In this document: positions 40,270 through 53,062 of the stretch, in pieces
Numbering within the stretch: the stretch's first letter is position 1
Layout: each line of letters begins with the position of its first letter
Origin: Rhodocyclaceae bacterium
GTDB lineage: Bacteria > Pseudomonadota > Gammaproteobacteria > Burkholderiales > Rhodocyclaceae
Direction: 5' to 3'
Length of the DNA: 64,000 nt
NCBI GenBank assembly: GCA_028869135.1
Contig: JAGWTC010000008.1
Coordinates: forward strand, 42,428 to 106,427
The notes under the pieces: generated by a model
Told to the model about the DNA's origin: nothing
What the model saw: the letters and a program-made list of their open reading frames with translations, nothing else
Database searches by the model: none
Position numbers and translations under genes: made by a program

Positions 40270-41925
40270 TCAGGCCGCCTTGCGGCGACGGCGGATGAAC
40301 ATGAAGATGCCGCTTAGTATGGCAAGCAGCGCGGTGAATACAGCGGCAACCGGCGCCGGCACGCAGAAAGGCTTTTTCTGCGGCAGCGTCTGGCTGTCGC
40401 GCAAGGCCGCCGGGAAGGGCCTGGGTTCGACCGGAATGATCTTCCATTGACTGCGATCCGCCGGCGCTTGCGCCATGTACTCATCGAACGTGTAGACCGG
40501 CGCCAGGCCGAAAGCGCGGCTCGACGGGATCTGTGGGATATGCACGTAATAGATGGCCTCGACATCGTCGGCCAGCGCCTGCTCGTAAGCGGAGAGCGGT
40601 CGGTTGGCTTTGCCCTGCACGATGTTCAGCAGGTCCTCGCCCAGCGCATCGAAACTGCTGGCCGGGTACAGGCGCGTCGATTCTTCGAGCAGGTAATCGT
40701 AGATCTTGCGTCCGTCGGTGAGGCTGCGGCTCGTCGCCGCGACGTAGGCGTAAGCGCCGATGGCCTTGAGCCAGGACTCATGGCCGCGCCGAGGCGCGTT
40801 CCAGCCGAGTGTGCGCAAGGTGTCGATGCTGATGCCGGCGCAATTCGCGGCCGAGTGGTTGTAGTCGAAGTCGTGGCGATAGAAGTGGTTGTAGACGCGC
40901 TCGATGCCCGCCTGGTAGTGCAGTGCGGCGCGATCGTTCTTCAGCACCGCGACCAGCATGTAGGACGGGCGGTACCAGCTCTGGCCGCTGTTGAGGTCAA
41001 GCAGGTATTTGTCCATCGGCGTCGGCGCGGCGACGATGCCCTTCTCGCTGAAGGAGTCGAGGTTGTAGAAGTTGTACACCATCCAGCGCGACCAGTCGCC
41101 GTCGTCGCGGTAACGGCCGGTGGCGATCGCGAAATGGCCGCCGTGCGCTTCGTCGTCATCGCCCTGCGCGCCATTCAACATGATGCCGAGCACGGCCTTG
41201 CCGTTCCAGGCGTGCTTGTCGCCCGGATTGCGGGCCCACAGCAGGCGGCTCGAGAAGTCGTCGCGCGCGCCGCCCTTATTCGCCTTGACCAGGCTGCGCA
41301 ACGATTCCTGTGCGGCGAGCGGCCTCGCTTTGTCTTGCGACGTAATGGCGAAGTCCAGCGGCCAGACGGTGCGCGCCACGAATTGCGGGCGACCGGTCGC
41401 ATCCTGTTGCAGTTCGCCGCGCAGACGCAAGGGGCGTTGCGCCAGATAGGCCTGGCTGTCGGCGTTGTAGTAGGACTGATTGGTGGCGATTTTCTGTGTG
41501 ATGGCAAAGCCGACGTTTTGTCCGTTCGCCAGCTGCAAGGTCTTGCCGTCGGTGGACAAGCGGGTACGCGGAATGACCTTGGACGAGCCCAACCAGATCA
41601 GCGGAGCTTGCGCTTCAAGGGTGGATCTGCCGGCCAAAAAGTCGGCGACGTCTGCCTGGGCGTTCGCGCCCGCAGCGAAACCCGCCGTCGGCGTTTCCTT
41701 GGCGGGTGCCGCGACGGGCTCGTCCTGGAAATACCACAGTGCTTGCGGGATGGTTGCGCAGTTGGCGCATCGGCCGGTGCCCAGCTTGAGGCCGTGGGCG
41801 TCATGCAAACCCAGCGGCCCGTCGTCGAGCGCATCGACCACGCCGCCGCCATGTGCGGACAGCGTCAGCGCGGCGGTCAGCGCGCCGACGACGGACAGGC
41901 GAACGGCGCGAAAGGGCGTCTTCAT
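40270..41925 (-). CDS. Exported, tail-anchored protein with a papain-like His/Cys pattern, between lplT and aas
   Basis: 551 residues from the ATG at 41925, which has an AAGGAGG ribosome site and lies 10 bases after lplT. There is an N-terminal signal peptide (VVGALTAALTLSAHG), a Cys pair CANC (53-56), a large soluble region, and a C-terminal VPAP motif, hydrophobic helix and RRRRKAA tail, so it is probably periplasmic and held in the inner membrane. HGGHFAIATG (His264) and SAANCAGISIDTLRTLGW (Cys362) resemble the His-then-Cys order of permuted papain-like enzymes such as DUF4105/Lnb; I cannot confirm the family. Context suggests a role in phospholipid or lipoprotein acyl turnover. Confidence 0.7.
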   Translation of the reverse strand: MKTPFRAVRLSVVGALTAALTLSAHGGGVVDALDDGPLGLHDAHGLKLGTGRCANCATIPQALWYFQDEPVAAPAKETPTAGFAAGANAQADVADFLAGRSTLEAQAPLIWLGSSKVIPRTRLSTDGKTLQLANGQNVGFAITQKIATNQSYYNADSQAYLAQRPLRLRGELQQDATGRPQFVARTVWPLDFAITSQDKARPLAAQESLRSLVKANKGGARDDFSSRLLWARNPGDKHAWNGKAVLGIMLNGAQGDDDEAHGGHFAIATGRYRDDGDWSRWMVYNFYNLDSFSEKGIVAAPTPMDKYLLDLNSGQSWYRPSYMLVAVLKNDRAALHYQAGIERVYNHFYRHDFDYNHSAANCAGISIDTLRTLGWNAPRRGHESWLKAIGAYAYVAATSRSLTDGRKIYDYLLEESTRLYPASSFDALGEDLLNIVQGKANRPLSAYEQALADDVEAIYYVHIPQIPSSRAFGLAPVYTFDEYMAQAPADRSQWKIIPVEPRPFPAALRDSQTLPQKKPFCVPAPVAAVFTALLAILSGIFMFIRRRRKAA

Positions 41926-41935
41926 CGTCGCCTCC

Positions 41936-43264
41936 TTACTTGTCGCCAAGCGGCTTCCTGGCCAGCCAGGCGAAGAAGCGATTGATGAATTCGGGCCGCA
42001 GGGTATAGATATAGGCCGCGATGAAGGCGTTGAGCACGGCGGTGACGAGGAAGAGCTCCGACACGCTGCAGCCGGCGCCGAGCAGCACGATGGCGAGCAG
42101 GGCGGCGACGACCATGAACAAGGCATTGAGAATGTTGTTCGAGGCGATGATGCGCGAACGGTGCGAGGCTTCCGAGCGCGTTTGCATCAAGGCATACAGC
42201 GGCACGCAGTAGAAGCCGCCGAAGACCCCGATCAGCACCAGATCGGCGAGTATGCGCAGGCTGCCGGCTTGGCCCAGAAACTCGACGGCGCCCAGTTGCG
42301 TCGCGACGCCGCCGGCGGCCGGTGCGGCGAAGAAGAGATCGACGGCGAACACCGTCAGGCCGATAGAGCCGAAGGGCACCAGGCCGGGTTCGATCTGTTT
42401 GCCTGAGAGCTTCTCGCACAGTAGCGAGCCGAGACCGATGCCGACCGAGAACAGCGCGAGCAGCAGGGTCACGACGCTTTCGTTGCCGCCGAGATTGTTT
42501 TTGGCGAAAGACGGGAATTGCGACAGAAACATCGCGCCGTAGAACCAGAACCACGAGATGCCGAGGATGGACAGAAACACCGAACGATTCTGTTTGGCCG
42601 ACTTCAGGTTGCGCCAGGTTTCGGTAAGCGGGTTCCAGTTGATGTGCAATCCTGGCACCGGCGGCGGTGCGATCGGCACGCCGCGGCTGGCGAGATAGCC
42701 CAGCGCGGCGATCAGGAAGCAGGTGGCGGAAGCGAAGTGACGACCGTTTTCGCCAAGGCCGATCAGCGTGCCGCCGAGCAGGGTGCCGAACAGGATGGCG
42801 AGGAAGGTGCCCGATTCGATCAGCGCATTGCCGCCGATGAGTTCGTCTTCGTGCAGGTGCTGCGGCAGTATCGAATATTTGACCGGCCCGAACAGCGTCG
42901 AGTGCATGCCCATCAGGAACAGCGCCGTGAGCAGCAGCGGCAGATTGGGCAGCCAGAAGCCGACGGCGGCGATGATCATGATGCCGATCTCGAGCGTCTT
43001 GACGAGGCGGATCAGGCGCGACTTTTCGTATTTGTCTGCAAGCTGTCCGGCCGTGGCGGAGAAGAGGAAGAAGGGCAGAATGAAAATGCCGGCGCAGGCG
43101 TTCACCATTAGCGCCGGGTCGACACTGCTCATGCGCGCGCCCTGGAAGGTGATGAGAATCACCATGGCGTTCTTCAGGACGTTGTCGTTGAAGGCGCCGA
43201 GAAACTGGGTAACAAAGAGCGGCAGAAAGCGACGCTCGCTCAGAAGCTTGAATTGGCCGGACAT
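41936..43264 (-). CDS. lplT: Lysophospholipid transporter LplT
   Basis: 442 residues, about 12 transmembrane helices of the MFS fold. The N-terminus FLPLFVTQFLGAFNDNVLKNAM is the LplT signature, with MHSTLFGPVKYSILPQHL after helix 4. It flips lysophosphatidylethanolamine from the periplasmic to the cytoplasmic leaflet, where Aas re-acylates it. In E. coli lplT and aas are adjacent; here one gene lies between. CAGGGAG precedes the start, and the start region contains CCCGACATG, similar to the repeat at the arsR start. Confidence 0.93.
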   Translation of the reverse strand: MSGQFKLLSERRFLPLFVTQFLGAFNDNVLKNAMVILITFQGARMSSVDPALMVNACAGIFILPFFLFSATAGQLADKYEKSRLIRLVKTLEIGIMIIAAVGFWLPNLPLLLTALFLMGMHSTLFGPVKYSILPQHLHEDELIGGNALIESGTFLAILFGTLLGGTLIGLGENGRHFASATCFLIAALGYLASRGVPIAPPPVPGLHINWNPLTETWRNLKSAKQNRSVFLSILGISWFWFYGAMFLSQFPSFAKNNLGGNESVVTLLLALFSVGIGLGSLLCEKLSGKQIEPGLVPFGSIGLTVFAVDLFFAAPAAGGVATQLGAVEFLGQAGSLRILADLVLIGVFGGFYCVPLYALMQTRSEASHRSRIIASNNILNALFMVVAALLAIVLLGAGCSVSELFLVTAVLNAFIAAYIYTLRPEFINRFFAWLARKPLGDK

Positions 43265-43456
43265 GTCGGGCTCCCTGTGATTGTTATATGTAACGGCGGC
43301 GCAACTGTACTATGTGAAATCGCGGGCATGTCGGCGGCATATTCGAACATTTCCATCCCAAATCGTGTTTCATCCTGCGCCCCTCCTTTGGATCATAAGA
43401 TTAAACATATCGACACATTGCCCAAATAAAAACGGGCGGCGGCCCGTTATTGGTGC

Positions 43457-43768
43457 TCAGACTTCTTCTTCGATATAGCCGAGAACGCGCCCCAGCATGT
43501 CCTCCAAATCGTCTTTCGCGATCCAGTAAAACACTTCCTTGCCTTGTTTGGACGACGCCAGGACGCCCGCCTCGCGCAAGACCTTGAGGTGGTGCGAAAC
43601 TGTCGGCCGCGACAGCGTCGAGACCTCTGCCAGCTGGCTTACGTTGAGACGTTCGCCGCGCTCGAAGGTCAGCAGAATGCGCTGGCGCTGCTCGTCGCCC
43701 AGGGCGGTGAATACCTTGGACACGCGCTTCCAGACATCGGGGATTTCCTTGGCGTAATGCTGTTTCAT
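43457..43768 (-). CDS. ArsR family winged-helix regulator
   Basis: 103 residues from the ATG at 43768. Core helix-turn-helix: VSQLAEVSTLSRPTVSHHLKVLREAGVL, read as LAEVSTLSRPTVSHHLKVL, with the wing SSKQGKEVFYWI. It lacks the ELCVCDL metal-binding motif, so it is probably not an arsenite or metal sensor and may respond to another signal. A longer frame to 43822 would include the promoter and is unlikely. It precedes lplT on the same strand by 192 bases, so it may control itself and the lplT operon. Confidence 0.85.
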   Translation of the reverse strand: MKQHYAKEIPDVWKRVSKVFTALGDEQRQRILLTFERGERLNVSQLAEVSTLSRPTVSHHLKVLREAGVLASSKQGKEVFYWIAKDDLEDMLGRVLGYIEEEV

Positions 43769-43803
43769 GTCGATAACTATAAACGCGTCGACATGAAAGT
43801 CAA
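43766..43803 (-). promoter_or_regulatory. arsR promoter with inverted repeat; transcript probably leaderless
   Basis: On the minus strand TTGACT (43798-43803), 16 bases, TATAGT (43776-43781), then only 7 bases to the ATG at 43768, so transcription would begin at or next to the start codon. CATGTCGA (43766-43773) and TCGACATG (43788-43795) form a perfect 8-bp inverted repeat flanking the -10 and including the start codon, the natural autorepression site. Confidence 0.65.
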
Positions 43804-43889
43804 GGAGAATGCCAGCCAACAAAAAACTTCTTGCCCCATAAGTTATGCGTATGTACTTGAATTTCGCTGGAAAGTTCCTTGCACCAAAA

Positions 43890-43918
43890 TTGACTTTTGT
43901 CAGCGTTTCGTTTACATT
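43890..43918 (+). promoter_or_regulatory. Candidate atp operon promoter
   Basis: TTGACT (43890-43895), 17 bases, TACATT (43913-43918), 84 bases upstream of atpI and reading into the ATP synthase genes. Confidence 0.55.
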
Positions 43919-44002
43919 CTCGCGGCTTTTTGGTGCGGAAGAACGGCTTCATTCCCGCATCGGAGGCATCAAGCAGAGGAGCGCATCGGCGGCAGAAAAA
44001 GC

Positions 44003-44362
44003 ATGACGGCGCCCAGTTTTCAGGGGGCGGAATTGATAAAAGTCATACTTCTGCAGTTGAGCCTGGTAGCAGTGGTGGCCGCAATCGCGGCGGTTTGGGT
44101 GGGCGCGCGTGGCGCGACATCGACCCTGATCGGCGGTTTCGCCTACATCCTGCCCAATCTCTTGTTCGTGCTGCGCATGGCACTTGTGCCCGGGCGAGCC
44201 TCTGTATTGACGTTTTTCGCCGGCGAGTTTTTCAAGATCGCCGGCACGATAGGAATACTGGTTGTCGCGGTGCGGTACTACGAGGTGCACTGGTTGTGCA
44301 TGCTGGTCGGACTGCTCGCGGCGCTCAAGGCGAATTTGTTTGCATTCTTGCTGAAAACTTGA
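44003..44362 (+). CDS. atpI: ATP synthase subunit I
   Basis: 119 residues from the ATG at 44003; the frame is open much further upstream but that part runs antisense to arsR. Four hydrophobic helices; the motif [16 protein letters not shown] and the end [13 protein letters not shown] are typical of proteobacterial AtpI. It helps assemble the c-ring and may aid Mg2+ supply. It is followed by atpB after one base. Confidence 0.88.
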   Translation: MTAPSFQGAELIKVILLQLSLVAVVAAIAAVWVGARGATSTLIGGFAYILPNLLFVLRMALVPGRASVLTFFAGEFFKIAGTIGILVVAVRYYEVHWLCMLVGLLAALKANLFAFLLKT

Positions 44363-44363
44363 C

Positions 44364-45263
44364 ATGTCCAACGTAACCGAAGCCGCTGCCAACGCAGCCG
44401 AACATGCCGGAGCCGCTGCAGCTCACGGCCCTTCCGCCGGTGAATACATCGTTCACCACCTCACGCATTTCAACAGCACCGGACATCCGCAAGCGTCGAT
44501 CATCGATTTCTCGATCATCAACGTCGACACCCTGTTCTGGTCGATCGCGACCGGCCTGCTGACCATCTTCATCCTGTGGCTGGCCGCGCGCAAGGCGACG
44601 TCCGGCGTCCCGGGCCGTTTCCAGGGCTTCATCGAGCTGCTGGTCGAAATGGTCGCGGACCAGGCCAAGGGCATCATCCATTCCGACGAGTCGCGCAAGT
44701 ATGTCGCACCGATGGCCCTGACCGTCTTCGTCTGGGTATTCCTGATGAACGCCATGGACTTCCTGCCGGTCGACGTGCTCCCGGCGCTCTGGCAGAACAT
44801 CAGCGGCGACCATCACGCCTATATGCGTGTCGTGCCGACTGCCGACCTCAACGCCACGCTGGGCATGTCTGCCGGCGTGCTGCTGCTGTGCCTGTACTAC
44901 AACATCAAGATCAAGGGTGCCGGCGGCTGGATTCACGAACTCTTTACCGCGCCGTTTGGCAGCCATCCGGTGCTGTATCCCGTCAATTTCGCCATGCAGT
45001 TGATCGAATTCGCCGCCAAGACCATTTCCCATGGCATGCGGTTGTTCGGCAACATGTATGCAGGCGAGCTCGTCTTCATGCTGATCGCCCTGATGGGTGC
45101 AGCCTGGGGTGCCTCCGGTGCGAGTGGCCCGATGCTGTTTTTGGGACACGTGCTGGCTGGTTCGGTTTGGGCCATCTTCCACATCCTGATCGTTGTCCTG
45201 CAGGCCTTCATCTTCATGATGCTGGCACTGGTGTACATCGGCCAGGCGCACGAAGGTCACTAA
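44364..45263 (+). CDS. atpB: ATP synthase Fo subunit a
   Basis: 299 residues. It is the proton-channel subunit facing the c-ring. The essential Arg is in [18 protein letters not shown], and the N-terminal half contains NAMDFLPVD. There is an Ala-rich N-terminal extension ([16 protein letters not shown]), longer than in E. coli. Starts one base after the atpI stop. Confidence 0.97.
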   Translation: MSNVTEAAANAAEHAGAAAAHGPSAGEYIVHHLTHFNSTGHPQASIIDFSIINVDTLFWSIATGLLTIFILWLAARKATSGVPGRFQGFIELLVEMVADQAKGIIHSDESRKYVAPMALTVFVWVFLMNAMDFLPVDVLPALWQNISGDHHAYMRVVPTADLNATLGMSAGVLLLCLYYNIKIKGAGGWIHELFTAPFGSHPVLYPVNFAMQLIEFAAKTISHGMRLFGNMYAGELVFMLIALMGAAWGASGASGPMLFLGHVLAGSVWAIFHILIVVLQAFIFMMLALVYIGQAHEGH

Positions 45264-45312
45264 GCAAGTTCTGTTGTAAAACCCGTTTCGTTTTAATTTT
45301 TACTTTTAATAA

Positions 45313-45573
<261 letters not shown>

Positions 45574-45611
45574 TCGCCCTTTAATCTCGCAACGCTTTAA
45601 GGAGCGATACC

Positions 45612-46082
45612 GTGAATTTGAACGCAACGCTGTTTGCCCAGCTGATTGTGTTCTTCATCTTGGCCTGGGTCACCATGCAGTTCGTGTGGCCCCCCATCGT
45701 GAAGGCACTCGATGAGCGTGCGCAAAAGATTGCCGACGGACTTGCGGCAGCAGACAAGGCGAAAACCGATCTGGCCCATGCCGAAAAGAAGGCGGTCGAC
45801 GAGCTGAAGAAGGCTCGCGAATCCGCCGCTGAACTGCGCGTCGGCGCAGAAAAGCAAGGCACCCAGATCGTCGAGGAGGCGCGCGCGGAAGCTGCGCGCA
45901 TCGTCGCCGCCGCTCGTGAAGCTGCCGAAGCCGAAGCCGGCGTCGCTGCCCAGCGTGCCCGTGAAGCCCTGCGTGAGCAGGTTGCTACGCTGGCCGTCGC
46001 TGGTGCAGAAAAGATTCTCCGCAAGGAAATCAACGCCCAGGCTCACGCCGATCTGCTGGCACAACTGAAGTCGGAGCTGTAA
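45612..46082 (+). CDS. atpF: ATP synthase Fo subunit b
   Basis: 156 residues. One N-terminal membrane helix ([20 protein letters not shown]) is followed by a long charged Ala-rich coiled coil that forms the peripheral stalk with a dimer partner. [18 protein letters not shown] is the conserved junction. Ends at 46082 and is followed by atpH after 6 bases. Confidence 0.97.
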   Translation: MNLNATLFAQLIVFFILAWVTMQFVWPPIVKALDERAQKIADGLAAADKAKTDLAHAEKKAVDELKKARESAAELRVGAEKQGTQIVEEARAEAARIVAAAREAAEAEAGVAAQRAREALREQVATLAVAGAEKILRKEINAQAHADLLAQLKSEL

Positions 46083-46088
46083 TCCGCC

Positions 46089-46625
46089 ATGGCCGAAAAC
46101 CTTACCCTCGCCCGCCCCTACGCCGAAGCTGCATTCCAGCTGGCCAAGGGCGCGTCGGCTCTGCCGGCGTGGTCCCAGGTGCTTGGCAAGCTGGCTGCTG
46201 TCAGTGCAACTGCAGAAATGCAGAACTGCATCAGCGACCCGCGCCTCGCCCCTGATCAGCTGGCCAATCTGTTTGTCGGCGTGGCCGGCGACGGTCTGGC
46301 GGCCGAGCAGCAAAATTTTGTCCGTGTGCTGGTCGATAACGACCGTCTGCAAGTCCTCCCTGAAATTGCCGAGCTGTTCGATGAGTTGAAAAACACTCAC
46401 GAAGGCGTGCGCGAAGCGGTGGTCGAATCCGCCTTCCCGCTTGACGCTGCAGCAACCGCCGGCATCGTGGCCGATCTCGAAAAGAAGCTCGGCTGCAAGA
46501 TTCAGGCGACTGTGACCGTCGTTCCCGAACTCATCGGCGGCGTCCGTATCGCCATCGGTGATGAAGTCATTGACGCCTCCGTGAGCGGCAAGCTTGCTGC
46601 CATGGCCATCGCGCTAAAGAACTAG
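46089..46625 (+). CDS. atpH: ATP synthase F1 subunit delta
   Basis: 178 residues. The N-terminal helical domain ([15 protein letters not shown]) caps the alpha3beta3 head. The C-terminal region with [22 protein letters not shown] contacts subunit b. Spaced 6 bases after atpF and 10 bases before atpA, as expected in this operon. Confidence 0.97.
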   Translation: MAENLTLARPYAEAAFQLAKGASALPAWSQVLGKLAAVSATAEMQNCISDPRLAPDQLANLFVGVAGDGLAAEQQNFVRVLVDNDRLQVLPEIAELFDELKNTHEGVREAVVESAFPLDAAATAGIVADLEKKLGCKIQATVTVVPELIGGVRIAIGDEVIDASVSGKLAAMAIALKN

Positions 46626-46635
46626 GAGCAATTCC

Positions 46636-48174
<1,539 letters not shown>

Positions 48175-48204
48175 TCGTCACCTGATACCTGAATAGGAGA
48201 GATC

Positions 48205-50507
<2,303 letters not shown>

Positions 50508-50532
50508 TTTGGGCTGCACTAAGCTGTAGGTA

Positions 50533-50558
50533 GAGGACTGGGCTGCGGCCCGGTCCTC
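50533..50558 (+). promoter_or_regulatory. Hairpin between atpD and atpC
   Basis: GAGGACTGGGC (50533-50543) and GCCCGGTCCTC (50548-50558) form an 11-bp stem with one wobble pair and a TGCG loop. No T-tract follows; the atpC ribosome site (AAGGAAA) begins 8 bases later. It may partly attenuate transcription, or mark an mRNA processing site that lowers epsilon output. Confidence 0.5.
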
Positions 50559-50575
50559 GCTAACAAGGAAACAAG

Positions 50576-50998
50576 ATGGCTATGACCGTACATGTCGATG
50601 TCGTGAGCGCGGAAGAGAAGATCTTCTCGGGCCTCGCCGAGTTTGTGACGCTGCCTGGCGAAGCCGGCGAGCTGGGCATTCTGCCCGGCCACACGCCGTT
50701 GATCAGCCGTATCCGTCCGGGCGCTGTCTCGATCAAGGTGCCGGACCAGGAACAGCCTGAGCATGTGTTCGTGAATGGCGGCATTCTCGAAGTGCAGCCC
50801 AATCGCGTCACCGTGCTGGCTGACACCGCGATTCGTGCTGCCGACCTGGATGAGGCCAAGGCAGTGGAAGCCCACAAGGCTGCCCAGGAAGCCATGGCCA
50901 ACAGCGCCGGCGACATGGACGTCGCTCGCGCCCAGGCCGCACTGCTGGCCGAAGCCGCCGCCAAGGTGGCGTTGATCCAGAAGCTGCGCAAGCACTAA
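50576..50998 (+). CDS. atpC: ATP synthase F1 subunit epsilon
   Basis: 140 residues. An N-terminal beta sandwich ([29 protein letters not shown]) and a C-terminal two-helix domain that can inhibit ATP hydrolysis. Starts at 50576, with a second in-frame ATG at 50582. AAGGAAA upstream. Last gene of the operon; a strong terminator follows. Confidence 0.97.
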   Translation: MAMTVHVDVVSAEEKIFSGLAEFVTLPGEAGELGILPGHTPLISRIRPGAVSIKVPDQEQPEHVFVNGGILEVQPNRVTVLADTAIRAADLDEAKAVEAHKAAQEAMANSAGDMDVARAQAALLAEAAAKVALIQKLRKH

Positions 50999-51016
50999 GC
51001 GACAATCGATACAAAC

Positions 51017-51057
51017 AAAAAGGGCAGCCCGGTGAAAGCCGGGCTGTCCTTTTTTTT
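51017..51057 (+). terminator. Terminator of the atp operon
   Basis: GGGCAGCCCGG and CCGGGCTGTCC arms flanked by A5 on the left and T8 on the right, loop TGAAAG. A textbook intrinsic terminator 19 bases after atpC. Confidence 0.92.
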
Positions 51058-51117
51058 GGATAAAACAATGAGTTAATCTCAGACAATAGATTTTTTTGAT
51101 TTGCCCCGCCCAAAATT

Positions 51118-51131
51118 GGACTGTACAGTCC
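51118..51131. promoter_or_regulatory. Palindromic operator upstream of tetR-type gene
   Basis: Perfect 14-bp palindrome GGACTGTACAGTCC, followed by another AGTCC half-site, ending 8 bases before the proposed start codon. The expected binding site of the TetR-type repressor. No Shine-Dalgarno lies between it and the ATG. Confidence 0.7.
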
Positions 51132-51139
51132 AGTCCATC

Positions 51140-51718
51140 ATGATGACGCCCCAAGACAATCGCGACAAGATCATGCGGGCGGCGCATGAAGCCTTCATTA
51201 CGGAAGGCTATCGCTGCAGCATAGACAAGATCGCCCAGTTGGCCGGCGTGGCCAAGCAGACTGTCTACAACCACTTCGCCACCAAGGAAGCGCTGTTCGA
51301 CGAAGTGACGCGGCGCAATGTCTCCATGTTCACCGTGCCGCTGGCCGGTAGCGCAGAACAGCCGCGCGAGGCGTTGATCGAGTTCGCCCGCGCCTTCCGC
51401 AAATGCGTGCTCGGCGAGGAGTGCATGGCCGGTATGCGCATCATCGTCGCCGAAGCCGTCCGCTTTCCGGAGATGGCGGCCCGTACCTATCGCCTGGGGC
51501 CGGAAGAAACCATGCAGCGTCTCACCGAATACCTGGGCAAGGCCATGAGTCTCGGCGCCCTGCGCAAGGAGGATCCGCGCTTTGCAGCGGACATGCTGGT
51601 GGGCATGCTGATTGGCACGGAGCGCACCGCCCTCCTGTTTGGCGAACAGCCCGAAAAATACGACGAAGACACGAGAATTGCGGCGATCATCGACTGCTTT
51701 CTGCGTGCCTTCGCCTGA
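51140..51718 (+). CDS. TetR family repressor of the adjacent RND pump
   Basis: 192 residues from the ATG at 51140 (or 51143); an in-frame TTG at 51101 would read through the operator. The N-terminal helix-turn-helix is clear: CSIDKIAQLAGVAKQTVYNHF and ATKEALFDEV (AcrR-like). The C-terminal ligand-binding domain is all helical (MRIIVAEAVRFPEMA). It lies 37 bases before the adaptor gene of an RND pump on the same strand, so it probably represses itself and the pump through the palindrome at 51118. Confidence 0.88.
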   Translation: MMTPQDNRDKIMRAAHEAFITEGYRCSIDKIAQLAGVAKQTVYNHFATKEALFDEVTRRNVSMFTVPLAGSAEQPREALIEFARAFRKCVLGEECMAGMRIIVAEAVRFPEMAARTYRLGPEETMQRLTEYLGKAMSLGALRKEDPRFAADMLVGMLIGTERTALLFGEQPEKYDEDTRIAAIIDCFLRAFA

Positions 51719-51755
51719 GAAATCGACGCATAGGCAAAATTCCTCGGAGACCTCC

Positions 51756-52937
51756 ATGAAAGCCCCCATCCCCTTCGCCAGCGCAGCGCTGGCTATCGCA
51801 ATGAGTCTGGCGCTGAGCGCCTGCGGCAACGACAAGGCGGCGCCGGGCGCGGCCGGTGCCGGCATGCCGCCACCGGAGGTAGACGTCATGGCCGTGGCCA
51901 CGGCTACCGCTTCGGTGACCAAGGATCTTCCCGGTCGCCTCCAGGCTTGGCGCACCGCACAGATTCGCGCGCGCGTCGAAGGCGTGGTCGAAAAGCGCAC
52001 CTTTGTCGAAGGTTCGGACGTCAAGGCCGGTACGCCACTGTTCGTGATCGATCCGCGCAGCTACAAGGCCGCTGCCGATGCTGCGAAAGCCAATGTGGCC
52101 GTGGCCAAAGTGACGCTGGAGCGCTACAAGCCTTTGCTGGAAATCAGGGCCGTCAGCAAGCAGGAATACGATCAGGCCGAAGCCCAGCTCAAGCAGGCCG
52201 AGGCCGCGCTGGCCAAGGCCAACATCGACCTGGAAAACTCCATCGTGCCGGCGCCGATCGCGGGCCGCATCGGCCGTGCGCTGGTAACCGAGGGCGCGCT
52301 GGTGGGCAAGAACGAGGCAACGCAACTGGCGACCATCGAACAGATCGACAAGCTCTACGCCAATTTCTCGCAGACCAACACCGAACTGCTGCAGTTGCAG
52401 AAGCAGTTGCAGGCCGGCAACGTGAAGCGCAGTGACAGCACGAAGGTGGAAATCGTGCTTGAAGACGGTTCGACCTATCCGCTACCCGGCAAGTTACTGT
52501 TCTCCGATCTCGCCGTCGATCCGGACACCGGTGCTGTCAATCTGCGTGCCGAAATCCCGAACCCGAAGAAGGAGCTGCTGCCCGGCATGTTCGTGCGCGT
52601 GCGTTTTGCACAAGCCGTCCTTGACGATGTGATCCGAGTGCCGCAGCGTGCCGTGCAGGCCAATCCGCAGGGTCAGTTCGTCACTGTCGTCGATGCGGAA
52701 GGCAAGGTGTCGGCACGGCCGATCAAGACCAGCGGCATGAGCGGCGCCAACTGGATCGTCGTCGACGGGCTGAAGAGCGGAGAAAACATCGTGGTGAACG
52801 GCCTGCAGAAGGCCAAGCCTGGCGGCACGGTCAAGCCGCATGTCATCGGCGCCGAAGAGGCGCTGGCGCCGGCCGGCCTGGCCGTGCAGCCACCACCGGC
52901 CACGACCGCCAAGCCGGCCGCCGGAAAAGAGGGCTGA
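51756..52937 (+). CDS. RND efflux periplasmic adaptor (AcrA/MexA family lipoprotein)
   Basis: 393 residues from the ATG at 51756. Lipoprotein signal with lipobox LSAC. The barrel-sandwich halves (RVEGVVEKRTFVEGSDVKAG; ENSIVPAPIAGRIGRALVTEG) flank a helical hairpin, and the C-terminal part has DVIRVPQRAVQANPQGQFV. It links the inner-membrane pump to the outer channel. The downstream gap to the pump gene is 125 bases, with a 7-bp hairpin (52957-52979), longer than usual for acrA-acrB pairs. Confidence 0.93.
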   Translation: MKAPIPFASAALAIAMSLALSACGNDKAAPGAAGAGMPPPEVDVMAVATATASVTKDLPGRLQAWRTAQIRARVEGVVEKRTFVEGSDVKAGTPLFVIDPRSYKAAADAAKANVAVAKVTLERYKPLLEIRAVSKQEYDQAEAQLKQAEAALAKANIDLENSIVPAPIAGRIGRALVTEGALVGKNEATQLATIEQIDKLYANFSQTNTELLQLQKQLQAGNVKRSDSTKVEIVLEDGSTYPLPGKLLFSDLAVDPDTGAVNLRAEIPNPKKELLPGMFVRVRFAQAVLDDVIRVPQRAVQANPQGQFVTVVDAEGKVSARPIKTSGMSGANWIVVDGLKSGENIVVNGLQKAKPGGTVKPHVIGAEEALAPAGLAVQPPPATTAKPAAGKEG

Positions 52938-53062
52938 GGTGGTGGCCGTTCCCCCGGCCCCTGATCTTGAAGCAGGGGCGATCAAAGGCCCGTCGCGCAT
53001 GGCGACCGACCTCAACACGATTACGTTCGCGTCGCTTCTGAGCGGCCGCGCGGAGATGCTAC

